Under the pieces are notes generated by a model. It was not told the origin of the DNA, did no database searches, and was given only the letters and a program-made list of their open reading frames with translations. This document shows positions 17,603 through 26,055 of a stretch of 42,403 nt of DNA, in pieces. Numbering within the stretch: position 1 is the first letter of the stretch; each line of letters starts with the position of its first letter. This DNA is from Fimbriiglobus sp. (GTDB lineage: Bacteria; Planctomycetota; Planctomycetia; Gemmatales; Gemmataceae): contig JANXTU010000170.1 in assembly GCA_025352235.1 (NCBI GenBank), positions 1 through 42,403 of the forward strand, in the 5' to 3' direction. Both the position numbers and the translations under genes were made by a program.

Positions 17603-19990
17603 ATGGCGAAATTCGAACCGACCCAGCACGATTATTTGGCCCTCGTCAGCGAATGGCAAGGCAGCGGCGGCGCGGTGGGCAACGCCTACCCGCTCTACTG
17701 CTTGACGGCCCAGACGGTCGTCACCGACCCCGTCGAAACCTTTCCCAATTCCGGCGCGATCTTTTTGATGTCGCGCGCCGGCCTCCGCACTTGGGATTTC
17801 GTCGTGATGCGGCCGGCGCAAAACGTCAAATACAGCGACCCGAACAAAAAGTTCGAATGCTATTACATCCCGTCGCACCGCCCCAGCGTGCTGACGCAGC
17901 CGATGCAATTGGAAAGCATCGCCACCATCCTCGACCATCCGACCTTCGACGTGGGCGGCGGGATCCGGCAGATCGTTTCGCCCAAATGCAATGTCACGCC
18001 GCTCTTTTTTGTCCGCAAGCAGCAGTTGTATTACGGCCCGCTCATCCGCGAGACGACGCACCTCTCGTCGAACGACGACTTATTGCGGATCGATTGGCGG
18101 CCCGCGCGCGACGATTCCGTCGTTTTCGAATTCACCCGCGACGAATTGGAAAAAGAAGGCGTCAAAATCGTCGTCTACCAGCATCCGGATCAGTTGAACC
18201 GCGTCGTGATGGCCCCCATCGAACTGGCCGTGGGCAAACTGCGCTTGGCGAAATCGACGCGCTCCCGCGACGGTTTGGCCGAAGAGAGTTTGATCGAGTG
18301 GTACTTGCAGCGCTGCTCGGAGAACCCCGTCTCGCGCGAGACGTTGAAGTCGATGCAAAGTTCGTTCAAAGGCCGCGTCGGCGAAGACGAGCGGATTCAA
18401 GACGCCCGCCTGAAACGCGTCGAGCGATTGATCGCCACGCACTCCGGCTTCCAGGACGAGCGCGAGCGCTTCGCCAAACAATACCTCGACTCCCCCGCCG
18501 GGGAAAAGCGAGTGCAGGACGCCCTCGAGCAATCGGTCGCCCGCCGCGCGGCCCAAATCCAAACCGTCGTCGACGACCGCGAGAAGGACCTCGCCCACCG
18601 CCGCGACGACCTCGCCCGGCAGTTGGCCCACGCCGAAGCGGAACACCAAAAACAGCTCGCGGATTTGAAAGTCGCCCGGGACGCGAAACAAGCGGAGTTC
18701 GAAACGCTCGACCTGAGCCTGGTTCAACTTCGCGAAAACATCACCGACAAGATCGAACTGATTTCCGCCGAGATGCGGGATAAAATCCCACTCCTCGCGG
18801 CGTTCGCCGCCGTCCGGTCCAACGGCTCCGGGCCCAATTCGACCGGCACCCTGGCCGTGACTTCGACGCGCGCCGCCACCGCGGCGCGGTCTTGGGAATT
18901 CCTCCCCGTCCCGGCCGAACGGGCGATGCAGACGCCCCCGAACGAAAAGCAATTGGTCAACGCCCTGCACGCCGATCTCGCCCGTCAGGGGCTTTATTTC
19001 GACCGCGACTTCATCGCCAATATTTACGTCTGTTTGAAGTCCGAACCGCTGAACCTGCTCATTGGCCCCCCCGGTTTCGGCAAGTCGAGCCTCGTCGCGG
19101 CGCTCGCCCGGTCCCTCGGCCACGGCCAAGCGCTGCTCAAGATCGCCGTGCGGCGCTCGTGGGCCGAGGATCGCCACTTGCTGGGCGCGTTCGACAGTTT
19201 CCACGGCCGTTACGACCCCGGTTCGACCGGCTTGGTCCCGCGGATGCTGCGAGCCGCCGAGGATTGGAAGACCGTCCGCAAGGGCGTGTACCTCGTCTTG
19301 ATGGACGAGTTCAACCTCGCCGCGCCCGAATACTATTTCTCGCAGTTGCTGCAGGCGCTGCCGGGGGACGAACCGGTGAAGGCGATCGCGCTGTACGACC
19401 CCGCGACGACCGGCGGCGACGGCTTCCCCGCCGACATCACGATCGCGCCGAACCTGCGTTTCTGGGGGACGATCAACTACGACGAAACGACGGAGCGCCT
19501 CAGCCCACGCGTGCTCGACCGCACCGGGATGATCTTCCTGCAAGAAACCGACGTGCGGAAAGCCCTCGACCGCGACACCCCGCCGATGGCCGCGATCTCC
19601 GCGCTCGACCTGTTCGAGAAGTTCCTGCGCGACGCCGAGCAGTGCCCGGCCGAATTGTGGGAGCTCGTGTCCCCGATCATCGATTTGCTGCGCAGCACCG
19701 AGGCGGAATACGGCCCGCGCATCGAATTGTCGCCGCGGGTCCAGCAGAGCATCCGCCGGTACTTGGCGAACTCGACCGGCGCGCTCGAGCCGCGCCTCGC
19801 CGCCGATTTCGTGGCCCAGCAGCGTATCTTGCCGGTGCTCCGCGGCCGAGGCCCCGGCTTCCTCGCCCGCATCCGGCGCCTGCAAGAATTGCTCTTCGAG
19901 AAGGGCCTGTCGCGTTCGGCGCAGCACGTCGAACGCGCGTTGGCCCAAGCCGAGCAGCAGTTCGGCGAAGTCGACTTCTTGGCGTATTGA
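17603..19990 (+). CDS. McrB-like AAA+ ATPase with long coiled coil
   Basis: 795-aa predicted cytoplasmic NTPase. The first 220 or so residues form a domain I do not recognise (hydrophobic/aromatic-rich, motifs GAIFLMSRAGLRTWDF and QIVSPKCNVTPLFFV). Residues about 300-395 are strongly heptad-like (DDREKDLAHRRDDLARQLAH and onward). The C-terminal AAA+ module has Walker A GPPGFGKSS (Lys494), Walker B VLMDEFN (Asp568, Glu569) and the GTINYDET sensor, in the style of McrB and other AAA+ proteins that probe whole genes or polymers. There is no McrC nuclease or other partner beside it, so it is not a standard McrBC system. ATG 17603 is chosen over 17576 because GAGG lies just upstream. It is a single-gene unit between unrelated neighbours. 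Confidence 0.75.
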   Translation: MAKFEPTQHDYLALVSEWQGSGGAVGNAYPLYCLTAQTVVTDPVETFPNSGAIFLMSRAGLRTWDFVVMRPAQNVKYSDPNKKFECYYIPSHRPSVLTQPMQLESIATILDHPTFDVGGGIRQIVSPKCNVTPLFFVRKQQLYYGPLIRETTHLSSNDDLLRIDWRPARDDSVVFEFTRDELEKEGVKIVVYQHPDQLNRVVMAPIELAVGKLRLAKSTRSRDGLAEESLIEWYLQRCSENPVSRETLKSMQSSFKGRVGEDERIQDARLKRVERLIATHSGFQDERERFAKQYLDSPAGEKRVQDALEQSVARRAAQIQTVVDDREKDLAHRRDDLARQLAHAEAEHQKQLADLKVARDAKQAEFETLDLSLVQLRENITDKIELISAEMRDKIPLLAAFAAVRSNGSGPNSTGTLAVTSTRAATAARSWEFLPVPAERAMQTPPNEKQLVNALHADLARQGLYFDRDFIANIYVCLKSEPLNLLIGPPGFGKSSLVAALARSLGHGQALLKIAVRRSWAEDRHLLGAFDSFHGRYDPGSTGLVPRMLRAAEDWKTVRKGVYLVLMDEFNLAAPEYYFSQLLQALPGDEPVKAIALYDPATTGGDGFPADITIAPNLRFWGTINYDETTERLSPRVLDRTGMIFLQETDVRKALDRDTPPMAAISALDLFEKFLRDAEQCPAELWELVSPIIDLLRSTEAEYGPRIELSPRVQQSIRRYLANSTGALEPRLAADFVAQQRILPVLRGRGPGFLARIRRLQELLFEKGLSRSAQHVERALAQAEQQFGEVDFLAY

Positions 19991-20116
19991 GCCACTTCCC
20001 CCGCAATAGTTCCAGGGGAGTCGTCTTCGCTTCTTTCGGGATCGGCGGGGAACGCGATGATCAGAAATACGAATAGGGCTCGCATAGCGGGCCTCGGAAT
20101 CGGGGAAACACGTCGC

Positions 20117-20800
20117 TCACCAGCGGACGGTGAGATCCTTGCCGCGGGCCGCTTCGATGGCGTCGATCCCTTTGCGGGTGGCGTTCGACTGATTCAATTT
20201 GAGCAAGCGGAGCTTTTCCAACTCTTTGAGGGCGACGACGCCGGCATCGGCGAATTTGGTCTTCGACAGGTTCAGCTCCTCGAGTTTCTTGAAGCCGACG
20301 AGTACGGTCGCCGATTTATCGGTGAGCGCAGAATCGGATATGTCGAGGACTTTGAGGTTCACCAATTTTTTGAAGTGCGCGAACGTCGTGTCGGTGAGTT
20401 TTGACTCCCCGATGTACAAGGCGTTCAATGTGCGGAGGGTTCCGAGGGCGGTCGCGCTTTTGTCGGTGAGCGGGCACTTGCCGAGGGAGAGCGTTTGCAA
20501 GTCGGGGAGTTCTTTGAGGGCGGCGAACCCGGCCTCGCCGCATTTCGTGGCGTCGAAGATTTCGAGGGAACCCACGCTCGGCATCTTGCAAAGCCGCAAT
20601 AGCGCGGCGTCGCTCGCGGCGGGAAGTTTCACGGCCACTCGGGCGATTTCGTCGAGTTTCTCGTCGACCTTCGCCGTGCCGCCGAGTGCGAGGGCCAAGG
20701 CGATCGCCCGCGCTTCGGATTCATCGGGCTCGTTGGCCGCGCGGGCGGAGGTCGCGCCGGACAACAACATTGCGAGCGTCAGTAGTGACAAGCGGGCCAT
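20117..20800 (-). CDS. secreted leucine-rich-repeat protein
   Basis: 227 aa. A signal peptide (MARLSLLTLAMLLSGATSARA) is followed by a short helical region and then about five leucine-rich repeats of about 24 residues of the ribonuclease-inhibitor type (for example LQTLSLGKCPLTDKSATALG, LNALYIGESKLTDTTF, LKVLDISDSALTDKSATVL, LEELNLSKTKFADAGVVAL). Such repeats form a curved scaffold for protein binding; secreted LRR proteins are common in planctomycetes. No catalytic domain is present. ATG 20800 starts the signal peptide, with only a weak GGGGA upstream. It converges with the AAA+ gene and is probably monocistronic. Confidence 0.85.
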   Translation of the reverse strand: MARLSLLTLAMLLSGATSARAANEPDESEARAIALALALGGTAKVDEKLDEIARVAVKLPAASDAALLRLCKMPSVGSLEIFDATKCGEAGFAALKELPDLQTLSLGKCPLTDKSATALGTLRTLNALYIGESKLTDTTFAHFKKLVNLKVLDISDSALTDKSATVLVGFKKLEELNLSKTKFADAGVVALKELEKLRLLKLNQSNATRKGIDAIEAARGKDLTVRW

Positions 20801-20887
20801 CGTCGTTCCCCAATCGGCGTCTGCGTGAGAATCTACATCCTGATAGACGCCCTTCCGGCCCGAAAGTTCCGAACCGATACCGGTCCG

Positions 20888-22084
20888 TTACGTCCCCGTG
20901 GCGAGTGCCACGGCGAGTTGGCACCCGGCTTCGAACTCGACGAGGTCGACCCACTCCTTCACGGTGTGGATGTCGTTCTGGCCAGCGCCGAAGGTCACGG
21001 TCGGGATGTTGTGCTTCACCATCCAGTTGGCATCGAGGCCGCCGTTGGCGACGCGGATGTTCGGCGTGCGCCCGATGGCCGCGACGGCGCGATTCGCTTT
21101 GGCGACCACCGCGGCTTTCTCGGAAATCTTGAAGGGGTAGTAGTCGGTGCGCGAGGTGAACTTGTACTTGCCCGGCTTCCCCTCGTGGTCGAGGACTTTC
21201 TTCAAAGCCGTGCTGAAGGCATCCTTATACGCGTTCGTGATGGCCTTGAAGAAACGCGCGTCGTGGCTGCGGCTCTCGCCTTTCACTAAGACGAAATCGG
21301 TGACGACATTCGTGGCGTCGCCGGCTGTGCCGTCGTTTTTGCCGCCCACGGGGCCGATGTTGCTCGACCCTTCTTTGCCGTCCTTTAAGATCTTGCCCCA
21401 CCAGCCATTGGCTTGGATGTCGGTCATGGCGTGCGCGAGGATCATCATCGCCGAGATGCCGCGCTCGGGGGCGACCCCGGCGTGCGACGCTTTGCCGTAC
21501 AGTTCGACTTCCCAACGATCCGCCCCGACGGCTCCGATAATCACATCGTCAGCGCTGCGGCCGTCGAAGTTGAATCCCATCGAGACGTCGTCGAACTCGG
21601 CCGGGTTGAGAAAGCGGGCGCCGAAGAGGCCCGATTCTTCCCGCACCGTGAAGAGCAGCGTGATCGGCGGATGCGATAGTTTCTGTTGGATCAACTCGGC
21701 CGCGAGGGTGACGAGAACCGCGCAGCCGGTGCGGTTGTCGCCGCCGAGGGCCGTCTCGGCTTCGTTGACGATCTTCTTGCCTTTGCGGACCGGCTTGGCG
21801 CCGGCGCAGAGCGGCACGGTGTCGAGGTGCGTCATGAACAACTGGCGCGGGGCGTTGGCCAAGGCACCGGCACCGGGAATATTGACGACGAGGTTACCGG
21901 TCTGCGTCGGCATGGGGATGCGGGTGTTGGCGTCGTCGTGGCGGATCGACTTCGGTGGGACCCCGGCCGACTTCAGCGCTTCCCCGATTTCCTTGGCGAT
22001 ATTCCCCTCTTTCCCCGTAATTCCCGGGACGACGAGAAACCGCAGCAGGCGGTCGATGGCCGCTTGGGTATCGATCTTCAACAT
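20888..22084 (-). CDS. M20-family metallopeptidase, tripeptidase (PepT)-like
   Basis: 398-aa di-zinc exopeptidase, probably cytoplasmic, that removes residues from short peptides. The metal-site motifs are FMTHLDTVPL (His-x-Asp at about residue 84), GGDNRTGCAVL (bridging Asp), REESGLFGA (catalytic and ligand Glu), FDGRSADD and the C-terminal NDIHTVKEWV (last His). An inserted dimerisation domain with KASHAGVAPERGISA separates the two halves of the catalytic domain. This order fits PepT-like M20 enzymes. ATG 22084 is chosen because MLKIDTQAAIDRLLRF is the expected N-terminus; the frame runs on to 22360, but that part is encoded by repeat-containing intergenic DNA and is not conserved-looking. 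Confidence 0.9.
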   Translation of the reverse strand: MLKIDTQAAIDRLLRFLVVPGITGKEGNIAKEIGEALKSAGVPPKSIRHDDANTRIPMPTQTGNLVVNIPGAGALANAPRQLFMTHLDTVPLCAGAKPVRKGKKIVNEAETALGGDNRTGCAVLVTLAAELIQQKLSHPPITLLFTVREESGLFGARFLNPAEFDDVSMGFNFDGRSADDVIIGAVGADRWEVELYGKASHAGVAPERGISAMMILAHAMTDIQANGWWGKILKDGKEGSSNIGPVGGKNDGTAGDATNVVTDFVLVKGESRSHDARFFKAITNAYKDAFSTALKKVLDHEGKPGKYKFTSRTDYYPFKISEKAAVVAKANRAVAAIGRTPNIRVANGGLDANWMVKHNIPTVTFGAGQNDIHTVKEWVDLVEFEAGCQLAVALATGT

Positions 22085-22269
22085 CGGGGAAACTCGCTGC
22101 GGGAATGGGCGGGCTCCCATTAAGATACGCAAATGCGAGCGAATTCCGAGAATCGGCCGATTTCGGGCGGTTTTCGGGCGATTGACAACGGGCTGTCGCG
22201 GCTCGGGGCGAAGTTTGAATCCCCGTCCCTCCGGCAAGTCGTTGGCATCCCCGATTCGCCATGGCCCTC

Positions 22270-22306
22270 CGGATTGTCGACAAGTTTCCAACTTGTCGAC
22301 AATCCG
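22270..22306. repeat. REP-like palindrome, copy 1
   Basis: A 16-bp perfect inverted repeat starts CGGATTGTCGACAAGT; its inverse ends at 22306 and the loop is TTCCA. The core CGACAAGT-TTCCA-ACTTGTCG recurs in opposite orientation at 22382. Confidence 0.75.
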
Positions 22307-22381
22307 AATCCAGCGCGATTGAATGCCGGTCAAGGCCCGGTCGTCACATACGGATGACACGGGTCACCGCTGCGTCTTTGT

Positions 22382-22402
22382 CGACAAGTTGGAAACTTGT
22401 CG
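22382..22402. repeat. REP-like palindrome, copy 2 (inverted)
   Basis: CGACAAGT and ACTTGTCG flank a TGGAA loop, the reverse complement of the loop of copy 1. The two copies are therefore oppositely oriented, about 75 bp apart, like a bacterial interspersed mosaic element. Confidence 0.75.
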
Positions 22403-22429
22403 CCACGCCAAAAGGCGATGCGGTCCGCG

Positions 22430-23662
22430 CTACACTTCCAAATTCTCCACCTCCGCGGCGAAGCGGGAGGCTTCCATCACTTCGACCGTGTCGTTCAGCG
22501 CGTTCGCCATACCCAAAAGGCTGAGCACTAAGCACAGGTAAGTCGAGAAGGTGATGATCGCGTGGGCGCCGAGGCCGAGGATCACGATGAACGCCTCGTC
22601 GGCGCGGGCCCAGTCGAAGGCGATCGCCGCGACGAGGCGGGCGACCCCGGCCAGCATCGTCACGTAGAAGATCCGGCCGATGGCCTTGTACGACCGGTAG
22701 CCGAGTTCCGTGGCTTTGCCGTCCTCGGCGTAGTTCTGCGCGATCACGCCGACGATCACGAATCGGGTGAATTCGAACACGGCCGCGAAGATGCCGAAGT
22801 ACGAGACCGGGTGACGCCAGAAGAGCCGCGTCGGCTGCTCCGAAAGCAGGGGCAGATCGGTGACCATCCCGAAGAGGTCGAAGACCGGCTGAATCTGTAC
22901 CCAGAGGGGATCGCTGGCGTTGACCTCGAACTCACGGGTGGCCAAGCCGATCATGGCTTTCGCCGCCTGCAGGATGACGAAGACGACGTGCAGCGCACAG
23001 ACGACGCAGCCGATGTAACCGAGGTAACGCGCCCGCTTGGTGCCGAGCGCCACCGAGACCATACCGTAGCCCGTGAGGGCCGTCGACAGCACCGCGAGGA
23101 TCGCGGCCAGCGGCAGTGCCGCGAACACGGTGGCGCCGAGGATCGACCCGACGCCGATGGAACCGCGACCCTGCATGGCGGACACGACTTCGAACAGCAC
23201 GCTCGTCATGAACGCGAGGAGCACGCACAGCACGATGGCCATGGCGACCATCTGGCAGCGCGCCGCCCAGGTGAACAGCACGACCGCCCGGCGCGAGTGG
23301 ACCATCAGGTCCTGCAACCGCTCAAACTTCTCGAGCTGGATCTCGTCCCGCTCCTCCATCTCTTCGACGGCGGCGGTCACGTTCCGGCGGTGCTCGGCCT
23401 TCGCCGACGCTTCCGTCTGCTCCTGCTCGGCGACTTCGTCGACCAGCACCGCTCGCTTCACCTTGGGCTTCGCGAGTGACTGGCCCGCGGTCGGTTTCGG
23501 TTTCGGCTTGGCGAAGGGCAACGGAACCGGCGCCACGTCGGAGGCGGGGATCGGTGGGCCGACGTTCAACACAGTTTTGCACTTTGGACAACGGATCGTG
23601 GAGGCTTGCTCCGGGAGCCGCAACATGGATTGGCAAGTCGGGCAAGCGACGATGTCCGACAT
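22430..23662 (-). CDS. membrane protein with N-terminal zinc ribbon
   Basis: 410 aa. The first 30 residues form a CxxC...CxxC ribbon (Cys7, Cys10, Cys25, Cys28; ACPTC and RCPKC) of the kind found at the start of many planctomycetal proteins. A Pro/Lys-rich linker and a charged helical stretch (AAVEEMEERDEIQLEKFERL) follow, then at least six hydrophobic segments, starting with AMAIVLCVLLAFMTSVLF and ending with HAIITFSTYLCLVLSLLGMAN. It is thus an inner-membrane protein with a cytoplasmic ribbon. Function unknown; I see no enzyme motif. ATG 23662 places the ribbon at the N-terminus; an in-frame start at 23719 would add 19 residues. No partner genes are adjacent. Confidence 0.8.
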   Translation of the reverse strand: MSDIVACPTCQSMLRLPEQASTIRCPKCKTVLNVGPPIPASDVAPVPLPFAKPKPKPTAGQSLAKPKVKRAVLVDEVAEQEQTEASAKAEHRRNVTAAVEEMEERDEIQLEKFERLQDLMVHSRRAVVLFTWAARCQMVAMAIVLCVLLAFMTSVLFEVVSAMQGRGSIGVGSILGATVFAALPLAAILAVLSTALTGYGMVSVALGTKRARYLGYIGCVVCALHVVFVILQAAKAMIGLATREFEVNASDPLWVQIQPVFDLFGMVTDLPLLSEQPTRLFWRHPVSYFGIFAAVFEFTRFVIVGVIAQNYAEDGKATELGYRSYKAIGRIFYVTMLAGVARLVAAIAFDWARADEAFIVILGLGAHAIITFSTYLCLVLSLLGMANALNDTVEVMEASRFAAEVENLEV

Positions 23663-23949
23663 TCCCAACCCCCGGTCGAGGCCGATGAGCAAATGAGTAA
23701 AGCGCGCTAACGCACGCATACAAACGATTCACCCGGTATCGTCCGCACTCAACTCTAGGGGTCGACGGCCCATCGGGGGAGTGCAGTTTTGAAGCCTCGC
23801 CGCAATCGGCATCCGAATCTCCGATCCGCTCCGGTAAATGGTGCCGATTCTCCGGCCCGTCCGCCAACTCTGCACTATCCTCGATCAACGGTACTGGCAC
23901 GCCTCCGACCATTCTCGACTCCGTCCCACCCCACTCGACTCCCACGGTT

Positions 23950-24627
23950 ATGGAACAACTTTCTCCGCAATTGATGAACCGGCTCGTCTTCGCCATCATC
24001 ATGCACGGGCTGAACGACGCCCAAACCAATCTCGCACTCACGGTACTCACCGATGCCCTGCTGCACCAGAATGGCCAGATCCGCGAACTCGCCGTGGTGG
24101 CGCTCGCCGATCTGCCGGTGCCGCCGGCCAAACGCGTCCCGCCGCTGACGCAAGCCCTTGCGGACGACAACAGCAAAGTCCGCCGCCGCGCGGCCCGCGC
24201 CCTCGGCGATCAAGGGCCGGTGTCGCAATCCGCGCTGCCGCAACTCACTGCCGGGCTGCGCGATCCCGACCCGAGCGTCCGCCGCGATTGCGCCGGGGCG
24301 ATCGGTCGCTTGGGCGCCGCCGCCTTCTCGGCCACCGCCGGGCTGATCGCCATGCTGGGCGAATACGAATACCGGACGCGGGCCGTCGCGGCCGTCGCGT
24401 TGAAGCGCATCGGTCGGGCCGCAGTGCCGGCGCTGCTCGAGGCCGTCCGCACCGGGGACGCCGAGAGCCGTGGCCGTTGCGCCGTGCTGCTCGCCAAGAT
24501 CGCCCCCGATGAAGCCGCCGTGAAGGATGCTCTGCTATCGGTCCTCGGCGATAGCGATCTCGCCGTCCGGGCCATGGCCGACGAAGCGATGCAGTTGGTG
24601 AACACCCCCGCCCCGGTGGCCGGGTGA
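23950..24627 (+). CDS. HEAT-repeat protein
   Basis: 225-aa all-helical solenoid without signal peptide. Repeating units of about 30-37 residues are visible with the HEAT/PBS pattern (IRELAVVALADL, VRRRAARALGDQG, VRRDCAGAIGRLG, TRAVAAVALKRIG, SRGRCAVLLAKI, VRAMADEAMQL). Such repeats act as protein-interaction scaffolds, and some relatives are phycobilisome-lyase-like; there is no reason to expect that role here. ATG at 23950 begins a plausible helix (MEQLSPQLMNRLVFAIIMHG), but no strong ribosome binding site is seen. A terminator-like hairpin follows directly. Confidence 0.85.
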   Translation: MEQLSPQLMNRLVFAIIMHGLNDAQTNLALTVLTDALLHQNGQIRELAVVALADLPVPPAKRVPPLTQALADDNSKVRRRAARALGDQGPVSQSALPQLTAGLRDPDPSVRRDCAGAIGRLGAAAFSATAGLIAMLGEYEYRTRAVAAVALKRIGRAAVPALLEAVRTGDAESRGRCAVLLAKIAPDEAAVKDALLSVLGDSDLAVRAMADEAMQLVNTPAPVAG

Positions 24628-24628
24628 T

Positions 24629-24663
24629 CCGAGCGGGGGGGCGTCATGACGTCCCCCGCTCGG
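24629..24663 (+). terminator. hairpin after the HEAT-repeat gene
   Basis: CCGAGCGGGGG (24629-24639) pairs with CCCCCGCTCGG (24653-24663) just after the stop codon. There is no T-tract, so termination strength is uncertain. Confidence 0.6.
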
Positions 24664-24733
24664 GTTGCACGTCAAATCTGGAGCGAGCGGTGGAGGGTGC
24701 CATGCTCCGTGAGGGGTTGGCCTTTTGCTGCAA

Positions 24734-24807
24734 CTGATCGCTGATCGCTAAATTCTGTTTCATTTTCAAATTTTTGAAAGCAACAGTTGTCAGCGGTCAG
24801 TATTCAG
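24734..24807. repeat. AT-rich foldback element
   Basis: A left arm with the pattern CTGAnnnCTGAnnnCT (24734-24750) is matched in inverted, imperfect form by 24789-24807. The centre is a perfect 7-bp repeat, TTTCAAA-TT-TTTGAAA (24764-24779). It is AT-rich against its surroundings and lies in the 309-bp gap 24628-24936, which otherwise holds only the hairpin above. It may be a small repetitive element and may also supply promoter-like sequence (TTGAAA at 24774) for the operon that follows. Confidence 0.5.
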
Positions 24808-24936
24808 CCTGAGAGCTGGCCTTCTACCTAAACGAGAGGTACACCCCGTCTACCGAATGCCCTTTTCTTCGTGATGCCTTTCGGCGTATCCTCTCGGCGA
24901 GTCGGCACGGTGGCCGGCGGAACCCGAGCCACGGAT

Positions 24937-26055
24937 ATGACCCCGCCCGCAATCCCCGACGATCCGCCGCGCGTCCGCAAGGGGCGCGTTCTGCTTTGGC
25001 TCCTGGCATTTCTGATCGCGTTCGACACCGCCATCTTCGCCTTGGATTCGACCTGGAAACGCTACTCCCCCGACGATTACCGATTGCGTGTGGACGAATG
25101 CGCCCGCCGCCGCCGCGAGATCGTCTTCACCGGCGGTTCGCCGATCGCGGAAGGGGTCGATCCCGAAATCTTGGGGCATTTGTCGTGGCACGCCCAGGAA
25201 ATCGGGGACTTCTACAACCTCGGCTTCTCCGGCGGCACGACCTCCGACATTTACTTCGGCCTCCGACACGCCTGCCCGCAAGCCCCGATGGTGCTCGTGT
25301 ACGGCATCACGGCCAGCGACCTGAACGATAGCCGGCACGAGCCGCACGGCGTGCAATCGTTCATGACGCGGACCGACGTGCGCGACTGGCAAGCGACCCG
25401 CCCCGACGCCGGGGACTGGGCCGCGCGGCACTACGCCAAGGGGAAGTTGGCAAAGGCGAGTTCCTTGTACCAACACCGCTTCGGCATCCGGATGTGGGCC
25501 GCGAGCCGGTGCGAAGTACTCGTGCCCGGATCGTGCCCGGAGTCGGCGACCGAGGCGAACCGACAGGTGGCCATCGATGATGCCTTGCACCGCGACACCG
25601 GTTACGCCCCGACGCTCTGGTTCGCCACGCGCCGCTACAGCGAGATGAAACAAGGCGGTTGGAAGGCCCCGCCGTTCGCCTATTTGGCCAACTATAAAAC
25701 GGGATCGCACCTCAACTATTTGCACCGGATGCTCGATTGGGCCGGGGAGCACGGCGTCGAAGTCGTGCTCATCGACATGCCCGTAACGGCCGACCTCGAA
25801 GCCCGGCACCCCGCCGAATTCGCCGAGTACCGCCGGCACCTCGCCGACGCGAGCCGAGCGCGCGGCGTGACCGTGCTGAACGGGGCCGAGGTCGGGTTGA
25901 ACGACGACCACTTCGCGGATTTGATCCACATGAACCGCGACGGCACCGTGCGATTCTGCGCGTGGCTGCGCGCTGAACTGTGGCGGATGGGCGAGCCGCA
26001 GCAACCGCTCTGGACCGTGCGCGGCCCCGCGGCGTTCGCGGAGAAGTCGCGATGA
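24937..26055 (+). CDS. SGNH-fold O-acyltransferase-like protein, partner of the MBOAT protein
   Basis: 372 aa with one N-terminal membrane anchor (LLWLLAFLIAFDTAIFAL) and an extracytoplasmic domain. EIVFTGGSPIAEGVDP holds the candidate nucleophilic Ser of an SGNH esterase or acyltransferase block I, and DDHFADLIHMN near residue 335 provides the DxxH pair. In AlgI/AlgJ/AlgX- and DltB/DltD-type systems an MBOAT protein passes acyl groups across the membrane to such a protein, which places them on a polymer. The next gene is exactly such an MBOAT, overlapping by 4 nt (ATGA at 26052). The start at 24937 keeps the anchor near the N-terminus; GTG 24871 is an alternative. The polymer is unknown. Confidence 0.75.
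   Translation: MTPPAIPDDPPRVRKGRVLLWLLAFLIAFDTAIFALDSTWKRYSPDDYRLRVDECARRRREIVFTGGSPIAEGVDPEILGHLSWHAQEIGDFYNLGFSGGTTSDIYFGLRHACPQAPMVLVYGITASDLNDSRHEPHGVQSFMTRTDVRDWQATRPDAGDWAARHYAKGKLAKASSLYQHRFGIRMWAASRCEVLVPGSCPESATEANRQVAIDDALHRDTGYAPTLWFATRRYSEMKQGGWKAPPFAYLANYKTGSHLNYLHRMLDWAGEHGVEVVLIDMPVTADLEARHPAEFAEYRRHLADASRARGVTVLNGAEVGLNDDHFADLIHMNRDGTVRFCAWLRAELWRMGEPQQPLWTVRGPAAFAEKSR

Larger units (their letters stand above)
22085..22429. other. intergenic region carrying two related palindromes
   Basis: No gene is seen in these 345 bp. They hold two REP-like palindromes (listed separately) and the upstream region of the M20 gene. Open frames crossing the region are short and composed of repeat sequence. 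Confidence 0.6.

Noticed and set aside
17603-19990. A complete McrBC restriction system
   Set aside because: No McrC-like nuclease gene exists on either side; the neighbours are a secreted protein and an LRR protein.
19477-20085. A 202-aa - strand frame starting with a hydrophobic stretch (MRALFVFLIIAFPA)
   Set aside because: All but the start is antisense to the AAA+ gene, no conserved pattern follows, and no ribosome binding site was noted.
22085-22360. An N-terminal extension of the M20 peptidase up to 22360
   Set aside because: The extra 92 codons are made of palindromic repeat DNA, and the family N-terminus begins at 22084.
22270-22402. A CRISPR array
   Set aside because: There are only two copies, in opposite orientation, with no regular spacers and no cas genes in the window.
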